Source: Campylobacter concisus (GTDB lineage: Bacteria > Campylobacterota > Campylobacteria > Campylobacterales > Campylobacteraceae). From it: a stretch of 64,000 bases of DNA. The DNA is taken from positions 1 to 64,000 of the forward strand of contig NZ_LVLC01000023.1 of NCBI RefSeq assembly GCF_002092855.1, read 5' to 3'. The stretch's first letter is position 1. Each line of letters starts with the position of its first letter. This document shows, piece by piece, positions 17,659-25,706 of the stretch. Below the pieces are notes generated by a model. The model was given only the letters and a program-made list of their open reading frames with translations, was not told the DNA's origin and made no database searches. The position numbers and the translations under genes are program-made.

Positions 17659-18840
17659 ATGATAAATTTAAGAAAAATCACTCCGTTAAATAACGATTTT
17701 ATGGAGAAAATCGGCTTTGCGTGGCATACAGATAACGACAACAGCTCATATATCGCAGATGAGATCATACAGGTAAAAGCAAGTGAAGCGGATGCTTACT
17801 ACGAAGCAGCAAACGAGCTATATGATATGTACGTAAATGCTGCTCAGTACGTCATTGACAACAACCTTTTTCACGAGATAGGCATACCGTTTAATCTCGT
17901 TGATAGCATCAAAAAAAGCTGGGAAAATGACGTTCACTGGCACCTTTATGGCAGATTTGATCTTGCTGGTGGGCTTGATGGCAAGCCGATAAAACTGATC
18001 GAATTTAACGCCGACACGCCAACGGCAGTTTTTGAGACAGCGATCATCCAGTGGGCGATGCTAAAACTAAATCATATGGACGAAGCAGAGCAATTTAATA
18101 ACCTTTACGAAGCTCTAAAGCAAAATTTTAAACGCCTTATCACGCTTGGCGACGATAATGTAAATTTCGAGGATGTTTACGAGGGCTGGGGGATACTCTT
18201 TAGCTCTATCGCTGGTAGTATCGAGGACGAGCAAACCGTGAAATTGCTGCAATACATCGCAAAAGAGGCCGGCTTTAAAACCGACTTTGCTTACGTTGAT
18301 GAGGTCGTTTTTAACGATGACGAGGGCATTTTTAAAAATGATGAAAATTTCGAATACTGGTTTAAACTCGTACCTTGGGAGAGCATAGCGATCGATGAAG
18401 GCGAGCTAGCACTTATACTTTCAAATATCATCAAAAACCAAAAAGCTATCATCATAAATCCAGCCTACACGCTGCTTTTCCAAAGTAAAGGGATCTTAAA
18501 AATCCTTTGGGATCTATATCCTAATCACCCGCTCTTGCTTGAGACCTCAAATGAGCCACTAAAAGGCAAAAAATATGTGAAAAAGCCGGTATTTGGCAGA
18601 GAAGGTGCAAACGTCTCGATATACGATGAAAACGGCGCACAAATAGCAAGCAATGACGGCGAATACGACTCAAACAAAGCCATCTATCAAGAATTTTACG
18701 AGTTTAATCAAGACGAAAGAGGCGAGAGCTACCAAGCAGGGGTATTTTACGCTTATGAGGCGTGCGCACTTGGATATAGAAAGGGCGGCAAAATTTTAGA
18801 TAACTACTCTAAATTTGTAGGACATTTCATTAAGGACTAA
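17659..18840 (+). CDS. Glutathionylspermidine synthase-like ATP-grasp ligase
   Basis: A 393-residue protein of the GSP_synth family, the ATP-grasp half of glutathionylspermidine synthase without the amidase domain. Typical segments are WHTDNDNSSYIADEIIQV near the N-terminus, HLYGRFDLAGG, KLIEFNADTPTAVFE (about 113-127), YVKKPVFGREGANVSIYD (about 309-326) and YEACALGYRKGGKI at the end. ATP-grasp enzymes join a carboxylate to an amine through an acyl phosphate. The substrates are unknown here, and Campylobacter is generally considered not to make glutathione, so true glutathionylspermidine formation is doubtful. It follows the UPF0323 lipoprotein by three bases, suggesting a shared task. Confidence 0.9.
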   Translation: MINLRKITPLNNDFMEKIGFAWHTDNDNSSYIADEIIQVKASEADAYYEAANELYDMYVNAAQYVIDNNLFHEIGIPFNLVDSIKKSWENDVHWHLYGRFDLAGGLDGKPIKLIEFNADTPTAVFETAIIQWAMLKLNHMDEAEQFNNLYEALKQNFKRLITLGDDNVNFEDVYEGWGILFSSIAGSIEDEQTVKLLQYIAKEAGFKTDFAYVDEVVFNDDEGIFKNDENFEYWFKLVPWESIAIDEGELALILSNIIKNQKAIIINPAYTLLFQSKGILKILWDLYPNHPLLLETSNEPLKGKKYVKKPVFGREGANVSIYDENGAQIASNDGEYDSNKAIYQEFYEFNQDERGESYQAGVFYAYEACALGYRKGGKILDNYSKFVGHFIKD

Positions 18841-18842
18841 AG

Positions 18843-19778
18843 ATGAAGATCGTTTGTTTAGACGCGGCAACGCTTGGAGAAAACGTAGATCTTAGTGTTT
18901 TTAAGAAATTTGGCGAGTTTATTAGCTATCAAAAAACTAAAAGCGAAGAGATCATGCCACGTCTAAAGGGCGTTGATGTCGTTATCACAAACAAGGTCAT
19001 CATCGACAAAGCCGTGATGGAGGCGACAAATTTAAAGCTTATCTGCATAAGTGCAACTGGGATGAATAATGTCGATCTAGGGCATGCAAAAGCCAAAAAT
19101 ATAGCTGTTAAAAACGTCGCTGGCTACTCAACCGCAAGCGTCGTGCAGCACACATTTGCGATGCTTTTTGAGCTAACAAATCACATCAAATTTTATGATC
19201 ACTACGTAAAAAGTGGCGAGTGGGTGAAGAGTGAAATTTTTACCTATCTTGGCGCAGATATCAGCGAGATCGCTGACAAAGAATTTGGCATCATCGGGCT
19301 TGGCGAGATAGGACGCAGCGTGGCGTCAGTGGCGCGTGCATTTGGCGCAAACGTGAGCTATTACTCGACAAGCGGAGCAAATAAAAATAGCGAATTTAAG
19401 CAAAAAAGCTTAGACGAGCTACTAAGAAGTAGCGACATCATCAGCATCCATGCACCACTAAATGAAAAAACTAGAAATTTGCTGGGTGCAAATGAGATAA
19501 ATTTGCTAAAAAATGAGGCAATAGTACTAAATTTAGGACGTGGTGGCATAGTGGACGAAGCGGCGATGGCAAGGGCGATAGACGAGAGAAATTTACGCTT
19601 TGGTACGGACGTTTTGGAGAGCGAGCCAATGAGCAAAAATAGCCCATTTTTAAATGTAAAAAAGAAGTCAAATCTACTCATCACGCCACACGTGGCATGG
19701 GGTAGCTTGGAGGCTAGAAAGACGCTCATCGCAAAGATTGTCACAAACATCGAAAATTTCATCAATGAGAGCAAGTAA
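18843..19778 (+). CDS. D-isomer-specific 2-hydroxyacid dehydrogenase
   Basis: This 311-residue NAD(P)-dependent enzyme has the family's usual length. The Rossmann motif GLGEIG is at 152-157. The catalytic residues Arg233 (in NLGRGGIVDE), Glu261 and His283 (in TPHVAWGS) are all present. It reduces a 2-oxoacid to the D-2-hydroxyacid or the reverse. The substrate (glyoxylate/hydroxypyruvate, phenylpyruvate or other) cannot be read from the sequence. It is packed between the ATP-grasp gene (two bases) and the next gene (TAATG overlap), so it belongs to the same operon. Confidence 0.92.
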   Translation: MKIVCLDAATLGENVDLSVFKKFGEFISYQKTKSEEIMPRLKGVDVVITNKVIIDKAVMEATNLKLICISATGMNNVDLGHAKAKNIAVKNVAGYSTASVVQHTFAMLFELTNHIKFYDHYVKSGEWVKSEIFTYLGADISEIADKEFGIIGLGEIGRSVASVARAFGANVSYYSTSGANKNSEFKQKSLDELLRSSDIISIHAPLNEKTRNLLGANEINLLKNEAIVLNLGRGGIVDEAAMARAIDERNLRFGTDVLESEPMSKNSPFLNVKKKSNLLITPHVAWGSLEARKTLIAKIVTNIENFINESK

Positions 19779-20536
19779 TGGGCTATGATATAAGCTATCA
19801 CGCCATTAGCGAAGATGAAATTTCAAAGTGGTATTTTGAGGCACTTGAGCTTGCAAGGGCTGGTAAATTTGACGAGGTTTTAGCGCTTGCTAGTAAGGCT
19901 GGCGTAGAGGAATTTTACGCGCAAAAGTACAAAGATACGCTAAGTGCTGCGTTGCAGTATAAAGACGATGAAATTTTTAACAAAACTCACGGCTTTTGTA
20001 TCGCCGTCACACAAGGATTTTTTAGAAAGTATTTTTACACTCGAGGCACAGCGCTAAGCTCTTTGGCCCAGCAAAATGAGAAATTTAAAAACTACATTAG
20101 CAACTGGCGAAAAATTTTACCAAGTGAGTTTTTGGATAGATTTAGTGGCGAAATTTACAATGAGATCACCGAAAACTACTGTTGTGGCGCTTATGTGAGT
20201 GCTAAAAACGTAGCTAAACTAAAGGCTGACTATGAAGCAGGTGGCGAGATAAAAGAGGCAATTGATGGTTTTTACGCGCAAAATTTACCTGCATTTTTAG
20301 ATGCTCTAAACTACGCATACGAGCTAAAAATAGGCCTGCTTGAGGCCACCGAGGTCGTGGAGCCAAATCCACTTGATCTAAACAAATCAAGCTCATATTC
20401 AAACCTCTTTAACTGCGATCCAAAGGGTGCTATCATCTACGCACAGACCGCTGTGCAACAGATTGGCGAGGCTATAAATCAAGAAGAGACTGGCAAAAAG
20501 TCGCTTTTTGAGAAGATCAAAGGGCTATTTAAATAA
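19778..20536 (+). CDS. Conserved protein of unknown function in the yajQ operon
   Basis: A 252-residue soluble protein beginning [20 protein letters not shown]. No signal peptide or membrane segment is visible. Features include a Cys pair ([10 protein letters not shown]), aromatic-rich helices and a basic C-terminus EKIKGLFK. I do not recognise the family. The start overlaps the stop of the dehydrogenase gene (TAATG), and yajQ follows after 16 bases, so expression is coupled on both sides. The operon position is the only functional hint. Confidence 0.85.
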   Translation: MGYDISYHAISEDEISKWYFEALELARAGKFDEVLALASKAGVEEFYAQKYKDTLSAALQYKDDEIFNKTHGFCIAVTQGFFRKYFYTRGTALSSLAQQNEKFKNYISNWRKILPSEFLDRFSGEIYNEITENYCCGAYVSAKNVAKLKADYEAGGEIKEAIDGFYAQNLPAFLDALNYAYELKIGLLEATEVVEPNPLDLNKSSSYSNLFNCDPKGAIIYAQTAVQQIGEAINQEETGKKSLFEKIKGLFK

Positions 20537-20552
20537 ATTTGAAAGGATAAAA

Positions 20553-21050
20553 ATGGCAACTGAGCATAGTTTTGATATAAGTGCCGAGGTCGATATGATG
20601 GAGGTTAAAAATGCTCTTGAGACGGCAAAAAAAGAGATTGCGGCTAGGTATGATTTTAAAGGGCTTGCAGCTGAAGTCGAGCTAAATGAAAAAGAGAAAT
20701 TTATCACGCTTCTTAGCTCAAGTGATAATAAGATCGACGCACTAAAGGACATCGTGATCTCAAAGCTCATCAAGCGCAACATCCCACCAGTTGCGATCAC
20801 GGAGACAAAAAGGGAGCCAGCGAGTGGTGGAAATTTAAAAGCGACGCTAAAGCTAAACGATACGCTTGACGGTGAAAACTCAAAAAAGATCACCAAAGCG
20901 ATCAAAGACTCAAAGATCAAGGTGAGCGCGCAGATCAGGGGTGAAGAGATCAGAGTGACAAGTAAAAGCATAGATGACTTGCAGGAGTGTATAAAGCTGG
21001 TTAGGGGGTTAAATTTAGAACTTCCAATAAGCTTTAAAAATCTAAAATAA
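20553..21050 (+). CDS. yajQ: YajQ family nucleotide-binding protein
   Basis: A 165-residue member of the UPF0234/YajQ family, two ferredoxin-like domains. It opens [22 protein letters not shown] and contains [10 protein letters not shown] and a [22 protein letters not shown] segment. I chose the ATG at 20553 because AAGGA precedes it and the family N-terminus fits, while the longer frame from 20508 adds a non-homologous stretch. Family members bind nucleotides or RNA, and a Xanthomonas member binds cyclic di-GMP. The role here is not established. It is the last gene of the rpsU-side operon. Confidence 0.93.
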   Translation: MATEHSFDISAEVDMMEVKNALETAKKEIAARYDFKGLAAEVELNEKEKFITLLSSSDNKIDALKDIVISKLIKRNIPPVAITETKREPASGGNLKATLKLNDTLDGENSKKITKAIKDSKIKVSAQIRGEEIRVTSKSIDDLQECIKLVRGLNLELPISFKNLK

Positions 21051-21308
21051 TGACCTCTCGTGAGTGCCTTTAAATGAGCTAGAAAAATTTTCACTCCACA
21101 GGCTGTATGCCTAGCGCACGCTTATTTTTTCGTCGTAACATTTAAATCCATCTCACGACATTTTTGTTTAAATTTGAAGTTGGTAGGCTAAATTTTGAAA
21201 TCATTACGTAATTTTTGGATTTAAAATTTGTCGGATTTATGAGTGAAATTTACCTTATCATTTTGCATTCAAATTTGATCTATCTAAAATAAAAAATAAG
21301 GACAAAAA
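21051..21308. other. Intergenic gap between yajQ and the DUF2314 gene
   Basis: 258 bases without a credible ORF. It contains a palindromic CTCGTGAG near 21056 and AT-rich DNA towards the next gene, which presumably holds the promoter. No convincing terminator is visible. Confidence 0.4.
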
Positions 21309-22100
21309 ATGAGCTTTTTTAAGAAAATTCTCGGTAAACAAATCGATCTTGGTAAGCAAATGCCAATCTATTTTGTAAGTAGCGACGAAGACTATATGCA
21401 GCGTGCGTTTGAGCAGGCCAGAGAGAGCTTTAGATATTTTTGGCGTGAGGTTTACTGGGAGCGCCACAGGATCGTACCTATGCTTGATTATGCGATGGTA
21501 AAAATTTGCTTCTTAGATGTCGTAAATGGCGAAGAAGTCGGCGAGCACATGTGGATAGACGATGTGGAATTTGACGGCGAAACGATATATGGTACGCTTA
21601 TAAATGAGCCAGATAGCGTACAAAACGTGAAATTAGGCGATCAAATAAGCGCAAAGATAGACGAGATGAGCGACTGGCTCTTTGCGATAGATGGACGCGC
21701 ATACGGCGGATTTAGCGTGCAGGCGATGCGCTCACGCATGCAAAAGAAAGAGCTAAAAGAGCACGATAAAGAGTGGGGGCTTGATTTTGGTGATTTTAAC
21801 GATATTTTGGTAGTTTACGAGCAAAAAGAGCACCCTGAAAATTTGATAGAGCATCCAATGAGCAAAAATACATATGACCAAGTAAAACAATATATAAAAG
21901 AGCACCCAAATATGGTCACGGATGCTGATGAGTTTGGCTATACGCAGCTTCACAATGAGGCGATCGCAGGAAATTTAAATCTTGTAAATCTCTTGCTAGA
22001 AAACGGTGCTGACAAAAATGCCCGCACAAAAAGTGGCAAAACGGCAGCTGAATTTGCTGAGAATTTGGGCTGGAGTGAAATCACAAAGGTGCTTGCATAG
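21309..22100 (+). CDS. DUF2314 domain protein with C-terminal ankyrin repeats
   Basis: A 263-residue soluble protein. The DUF2314-like region spans about residues 15-150 (MQRAFEQARESFRYFWREVYWERHR, KICFLDVVNGEEVGEHMWIDDV, YGTLINEPDSV, DWLFAIDGRAYGGFSV). Two ankyrin units follow from about 195 (DEFGYTQLHNEAIAGNLNLVNLLLENGAD, then KNARTKSGKTAAEFAENLG). DUF2314 has no settled function, and ankyrin repeats suggest protein binding. RBS-like AAGGAC precedes the start. The gene lies 23 bases upstream of the membrane protein at 22124, so they may form a two-gene unit. Confidence 0.88.
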   Translation: MSFFKKILGKQIDLGKQMPIYFVSSDEDYMQRAFEQARESFRYFWREVYWERHRIVPMLDYAMVKICFLDVVNGEEVGEHMWIDDVEFDGETIYGTLINEPDSVQNVKLGDQISAKIDEMSDWLFAIDGRAYGGFSVQAMRSRMQKKELKEHDKEWGLDFGDFNDILVVYEQKEHPENLIEHPMSKNTYDQVKQYIKEHPNMVTDADEFGYTQLHNEAIAGNLNLVNLLLENGADKNARTKSGKTAAEFAENLGWSEITKVLA

Positions 22101-22123
22101 TTAAATTTTTCGAGGAGACAAAT

Positions 22124-24157
22124 TTGAATTACCAAGATATTTTAAATGAAAAAGATGAAAATATTGTCAGAATTGATGGATTTATAGAATTTTTAAAAGA
22201 TACATTTTGTGACCTTGACCAATATAATAATGAATATGGTCAGCTAAGCGCTCTTCTAGAGAAAGAAAAAAGACTATATTTTGAATTAAACAAAGGAGAT
22301 TTTAATAAAATATTAAAAGAAGTAAAAAGCGTAAGACAACAGATAATTTTTAAAATTTTAGTGATTAAAAATAAAATATTAAATGCTTTTAAAGAGGACA
22401 AATTTGATGATAAAATTTTAAAAACAAAAATAAGCCAAAAGTATCTAGATAAAATACTAGATAGTAAAATAGATGTAATAAAAAAAGAACTGGTTGGCAG
22501 TGAGTATTTTGCTTATTATTTGTCTGATCTGCAATATAAAAAAGCAGATGAGATAGCCAGAATTAAAGGTTTTGCTAACTTTTTAGAAAAAACTTTTTCA
22601 AATTGTGAATGCAAAGACTCAAGACAATCAAAAATATTGAATTTACTGATCAAAGAAAAGAAAAATCGTATTGAAGATATAGATATAAACAATATAAAAG
22701 ATGATATAAAAAAAGAGGTTATGGAATTAAAAAAGGAAATTTCAGCTTCTTTGAGTAAGGAAAGTATTGAAGATAAATTTAAAAAAGCAAAGATAAGTGA
22801 TGAGTATATTAGTAATAAAAAAGAAGAATTGTTTAACAAAGAGTCATTTAATATAAAAAAAGAATTACTCTACAATAAGTACTTTGAATATTATTTAGCA
22901 AATTTTTATGAACAAAAAAGTATTAAAGATTATTTAAACAGCATTTTAAAATTTCATCCGCTGATACTATCTGGCATTAGCTTGGTTAGCGTGATTTGCT
23001 ATTTTGCATATTTTGGTATTTTTATCGGTTACTTTCCAGTTTTAAGTGGTTCTGATATTTTTTATATTGGCGCATTATTACTTTTTATTGTAGCTGTTTT
23101 TGCTAGTTTTGTTATATTGCCCGTTGCATTATATCCGTTGCATTATGAGAAATACTTATTGAACAATGAGACTAAAAAGTTATATTTTTCTTGGCTTACT
23201 TTTATTCTTACTATTCCAGTAGCTTTTTTTGTATTACTTGTTCTATATTATATTCTTTTAAATTGTATTACATGGATTAATATTGCTGATGTAAATACTG
23301 CTATTTGCATAGCTTTTATTTTTTATTTAATATTATTTTGTTGTTCGTATTATGTTATACACTACTTAGCTTGTCCTAAAATGAGTAATGAAAGACTTTT
23401 TGTATTTTTTATATCATTTTTTGTAGCTGTTATAATGTTAGTATTTGCTACTTTTTTCTCTCAAGATAATTATGTACGTTATATATCTTTATCCCTTTTT
23501 CTTTTATTTTTTTATTTGATGCTGGTTATCGGTTTGTTATTGCTTACAAAAGACATATACAAAGAAAATAATGAAACATTGGTACAAATTTTAATTGTTA
23601 TAGTTTCTTTATTTTCTCTTATTTATTGCCCACAGTACGCAGCTCAATTATTTGATATAGGTAACGTAGAATATAAGTCTTTATCTATTGAAAAAAGTGC
23701 ATTAGGTACTTTACCGAAAAAAGTTTGTGATATTAGTGAAATAACTCTTTTTGAAAGCAAAGAAGCTTCCTCATACATTGACAATAATTTAAGTATTGAA
23801 ATTAAAGAAAGTAATGGGAGTATTTCAAAAAATATTTTAGTTTTTAGCGATTGTTTAAAATTTACCGATAAAAAAGGTAAAGAATTAAATTTAAAAAAAG
23901 CAAAAAAAATCAATTTTCAAAACAAAATTTTAAGCTATAGTGTAGATAGCAATAACACAGTGCTAAAAGAAGAAAATGCAAGCGTTAAGCTATTTAAAAG
24001 GGAATGTGTGACTTATTTTGAAAAAAATGATGAAGTTATAAAACTTCACAACATCAAAGCTCTTTCAACTTTAGGTAAATTCTATTATTTAGAGACAAAA
24101 GATGGAGTAAAATTTGAGCTAGACTCAAGCAAAATTATCTCAAGAGCCAAAGAGTAA
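22124..24157 (+). CDS. Polytopic membrane protein with duplicated coiled N-terminal domain, unknown
   Basis: A 677-residue protein started at TTG with GAGGAG six bases upstream. Residues 11-140 and 141-267 are two divergent copies of one helical unit. Compare ENIVRIDGFIEFLKDTF with DEIARIKGFANFLEKTF, and KKELVGSEYFAYYL with KKELLYNKYFEYYL. About seven membrane segments follow between residues 277 and 502. A C-terminal soluble domain (about 505-677) contains mixed strands and short KKGKELNLKKAKKINF-type basic stretches. The coding sequence is markedly more AT-rich than its neighbours, which hints at transfer. I do not recognise the family. Confidence 0.82.
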   Translation: MNYQDILNEKDENIVRIDGFIEFLKDTFCDLDQYNNEYGQLSALLEKEKRLYFELNKGDFNKILKEVKSVRQQIIFKILVIKNKILNAFKEDKFDDKILKTKISQKYLDKILDSKIDVIKKELVGSEYFAYYLSDLQYKKADEIARIKGFANFLEKTFSNCECKDSRQSKILNLLIKEKKNRIEDIDINNIKDDIKKEVMELKKEISASLSKESIEDKFKKAKISDEYISNKKEELFNKESFNIKKELLYNKYFEYYLANFYEQKSIKDYLNSILKFHPLILSGISLVSVICYFAYFGIFIGYFPVLSGSDIFYIGALLLFIVAVFASFVILPVALYPLHYEKYLLNNETKKLYFSWLTFILTIPVAFFVLLVLYYILLNCITWINIADVNTAICIAFIFYLILFCCSYYVIHYLACPKMSNERLFVFFISFFVAVIMLVFATFFSQDNYVRYISLSLFLLFFYLMLVIGLLLLTKDIYKENNETLVQILIVIVSLFSLIYCPQYAAQLFDIGNVEYKSLSIEKSALGTLPKKVCDISEITLFESKEASSYIDNNLSIEIKESNGSISKNILVFSDCLKFTDKKGKELNLKKAKKINFQNKILSYSVDSNNTVLKEENASVKLFKRECVTYFEKNDEVIKLHNIKALSTLGKFYYLETKDGVKFELDSSKIISRAKE

Positions 24158-24341
24158 TTTCCTTAATCTTTGGGGCTAAAATTTGATCGATACGTGAAAT
24201 TTGCGGATTCAAAAAATTAAAATCTATAGGCCAAATTTATCTGGCCAAGCTAAAAATTTCTTTAGCACAAGGCTAAATTTATTAAAAGTTAGCTATCCTA
24301 ACACATCAATTTAAAACCAAACTTATTTAAGGCGATTAGTT
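24158..24341 (+). other. Intergenic gap with two small hairpins
   Basis: Short stems GGCCA/TGGCC (24229-24246) and GCTAAA/TTTAGC (24249-24266) lie in tandem downstream of the membrane-protein gene. They lack a T-tract, so termination is only possible, not shown. The promoter for the radical-SAM gene must lie here, but I see no strong -10. Confidence 0.35.
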
Positions 24342-25706
24342 ATGATCTTTAAAAATATTGTTGAGAATTTTGCCGTGAATTACGCTCATAATTCTATTCA
24401 AAGATCACTATATAATGAATTTAATATAGACATTTTAACCACAACCTACACCAAAACTCCCAAAAAAGACAAAAAGTATATGCTCTATGCACATGTACCA
24501 TTTTGTCACACATTTTGCCCGTATTGCTCGTTTCATAAGTACCACTATGAGCAAGAGCTTGCAAAAATTTACTTTGAAAATTTACGTGAGGAGATGAGGC
24601 AGGTTAAAGAGGCTGGATTTGACTTTGATTCACTTTATGTTGGCGGTGGCACGACGCTTATAAATGAGCCTGAGCTTGAGAAAACGCTTAAGCTTGCAAA
24701 AGAGCTTTTTAGTATAGAAGAAATTTCAGCAGAAAGCGATCCAAATCACATCTCACCCGAGAGTTTATCTAGATTTGATGGGTTAATTGATCGCTTAAGC
24801 GTTGGCGTACAAAGCTTTGATGATGAAACATTAAAAAGAGTTGGCAGATACGAAAAATTCGGCTCAGCCAAGGAGATAAAAAGAAAGCTTGAGCTTGCTC
24901 TTGGTAAGATCCCAGTCATTAGCCTGGATCTCATCTTTAACCTGCCAAATCAAACAAAAGAGCAGCTTATAAACGACATAAATACTGCAAAATCGATCTC
25001 TCCGCAGCAGATCACCTTCTATCCACTTATGAAATCAGAGCTAACAAGAGAGAATATAGCTCGCTCGCTTGGCGTTTCAAACGTAGATAACGAGCGTGAA
25101 TTTTACGAGATCATCGTGAGTGAATTTGCTAAGGGCGGATACAAGCAGAGCAATGCTTGGGCGTTTTCAAACGAAAAAAGTGCTGACCTTCGCGACGAAT
25201 ATGTTGGCTCAAATTTAGAGTACGTGGGCGTGGGTAGCGGCGCATTTAGCTTCCTTGACGGCGAGCTTGTTATAAACGCCTTTAACCTACTTGACTACGG
25301 CAGAAAGATCAAGGATAGGCAAAGCCCAGTCATCGCAAAATGTGGTTTTAGCAAGAAAGAGCGACTTAAATACACGTTTTTAACAAGGCTTTTTGATGGC
25401 GGAGTTGATATTAAAAGATATAACGATGAAAATAGCACAAACATTAACAAAGCCTTATTTATGGAGCTTAGCTTACTTAAGCTTGTAAATGCAGTATATG
25501 AAGAAAATGGCATTATTAAGCCGACATTTTTTGGCAAATATATCTGCATCGTGCTTATGCGTGATTTTTACGCTGGCATGGACAAAGTGCGTGCGATATT
25601 TAAAGATGATGCTAAGATAAAACGAAGCAAAGTGCTTCGTATAATGAGCGAAAATACTGAACAAAAGTATGAGCCAAATATCATTCAGCCACGAGCTGCG
25701 ATGTAA
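24342..25706 (+). CDS. Radical SAM protein, HemW/HutW-like (annotated elsewhere as coproporphyrinogen III oxidase-like)
   Basis: A 454-residue radical SAM enzyme. The [4Fe-4S]-SAM motif C55-x3-C59-x2-C62 lies in HVPFCHTFCPYC, followed by GGGTT (102-106) and AESDPNHI. Later segments (SLDLIFNLPNQT, ERLKYTFLTRLFDGG) resemble the HemN_C region. The group includes anaerobic coproporphyrinogen oxidase HemN, the haem chaperone HemW and haem-degrading HutW/ChuW-type methyltransferases. A cytoplasmic haem-related role is likely, but which one cannot be fixed by eye. Its stop overlaps the start of the ABC exporter gene (TAATG), so the two are coupled. Confidence 0.85.
   Translation: MIFKNIVENFAVNYAHNSIQRSLYNEFNIDILTTTYTKTPKKDKKYMLYAHVPFCHTFCPYCSFHKYHYEQELAKIYFENLREEMRQVKEAGFDFDSLYVGGGTTLINEPELEKTLKLAKELFSIEEISAESDPNHISPESLSRFDGLIDRLSVGVQSFDDETLKRVGRYEKFGSAKEIKRKLELALGKIPVISLDLIFNLPNQTKEQLINDINTAKSISPQQITFYPLMKSELTRENIARSLGVSNVDNEREFYEIIVSEFAKGGYKQSNAWAFSNEKSADLRDEYVGSNLEYVGVGSGAFSFLDGELVINAFNLLDYGRKIKDRQSPVIAKCGFSKKERLKYTFLTRLFDGGVDIKRYNDENSTNINKALFMELSLLKLVNAVYEENGIIKPTFFGKYICIVLMRDFYAGMDKVRAIFKDDAKIKRSKVLRIMSENTEQKYEPNIIQPRAAM

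Noticed and set aside
20525-21094. 189-codon minus-strand ORF over yajQ
   Set aside because: The opposite strand encodes a clear YajQ protein. This frame is a long shadow rich in Ser and Leu.
24300-24341. Possible Fur box before the radical-SAM gene
   Set aside because: No 19-bp GATAAT-type palindrome could be found. Only general AT-richness.
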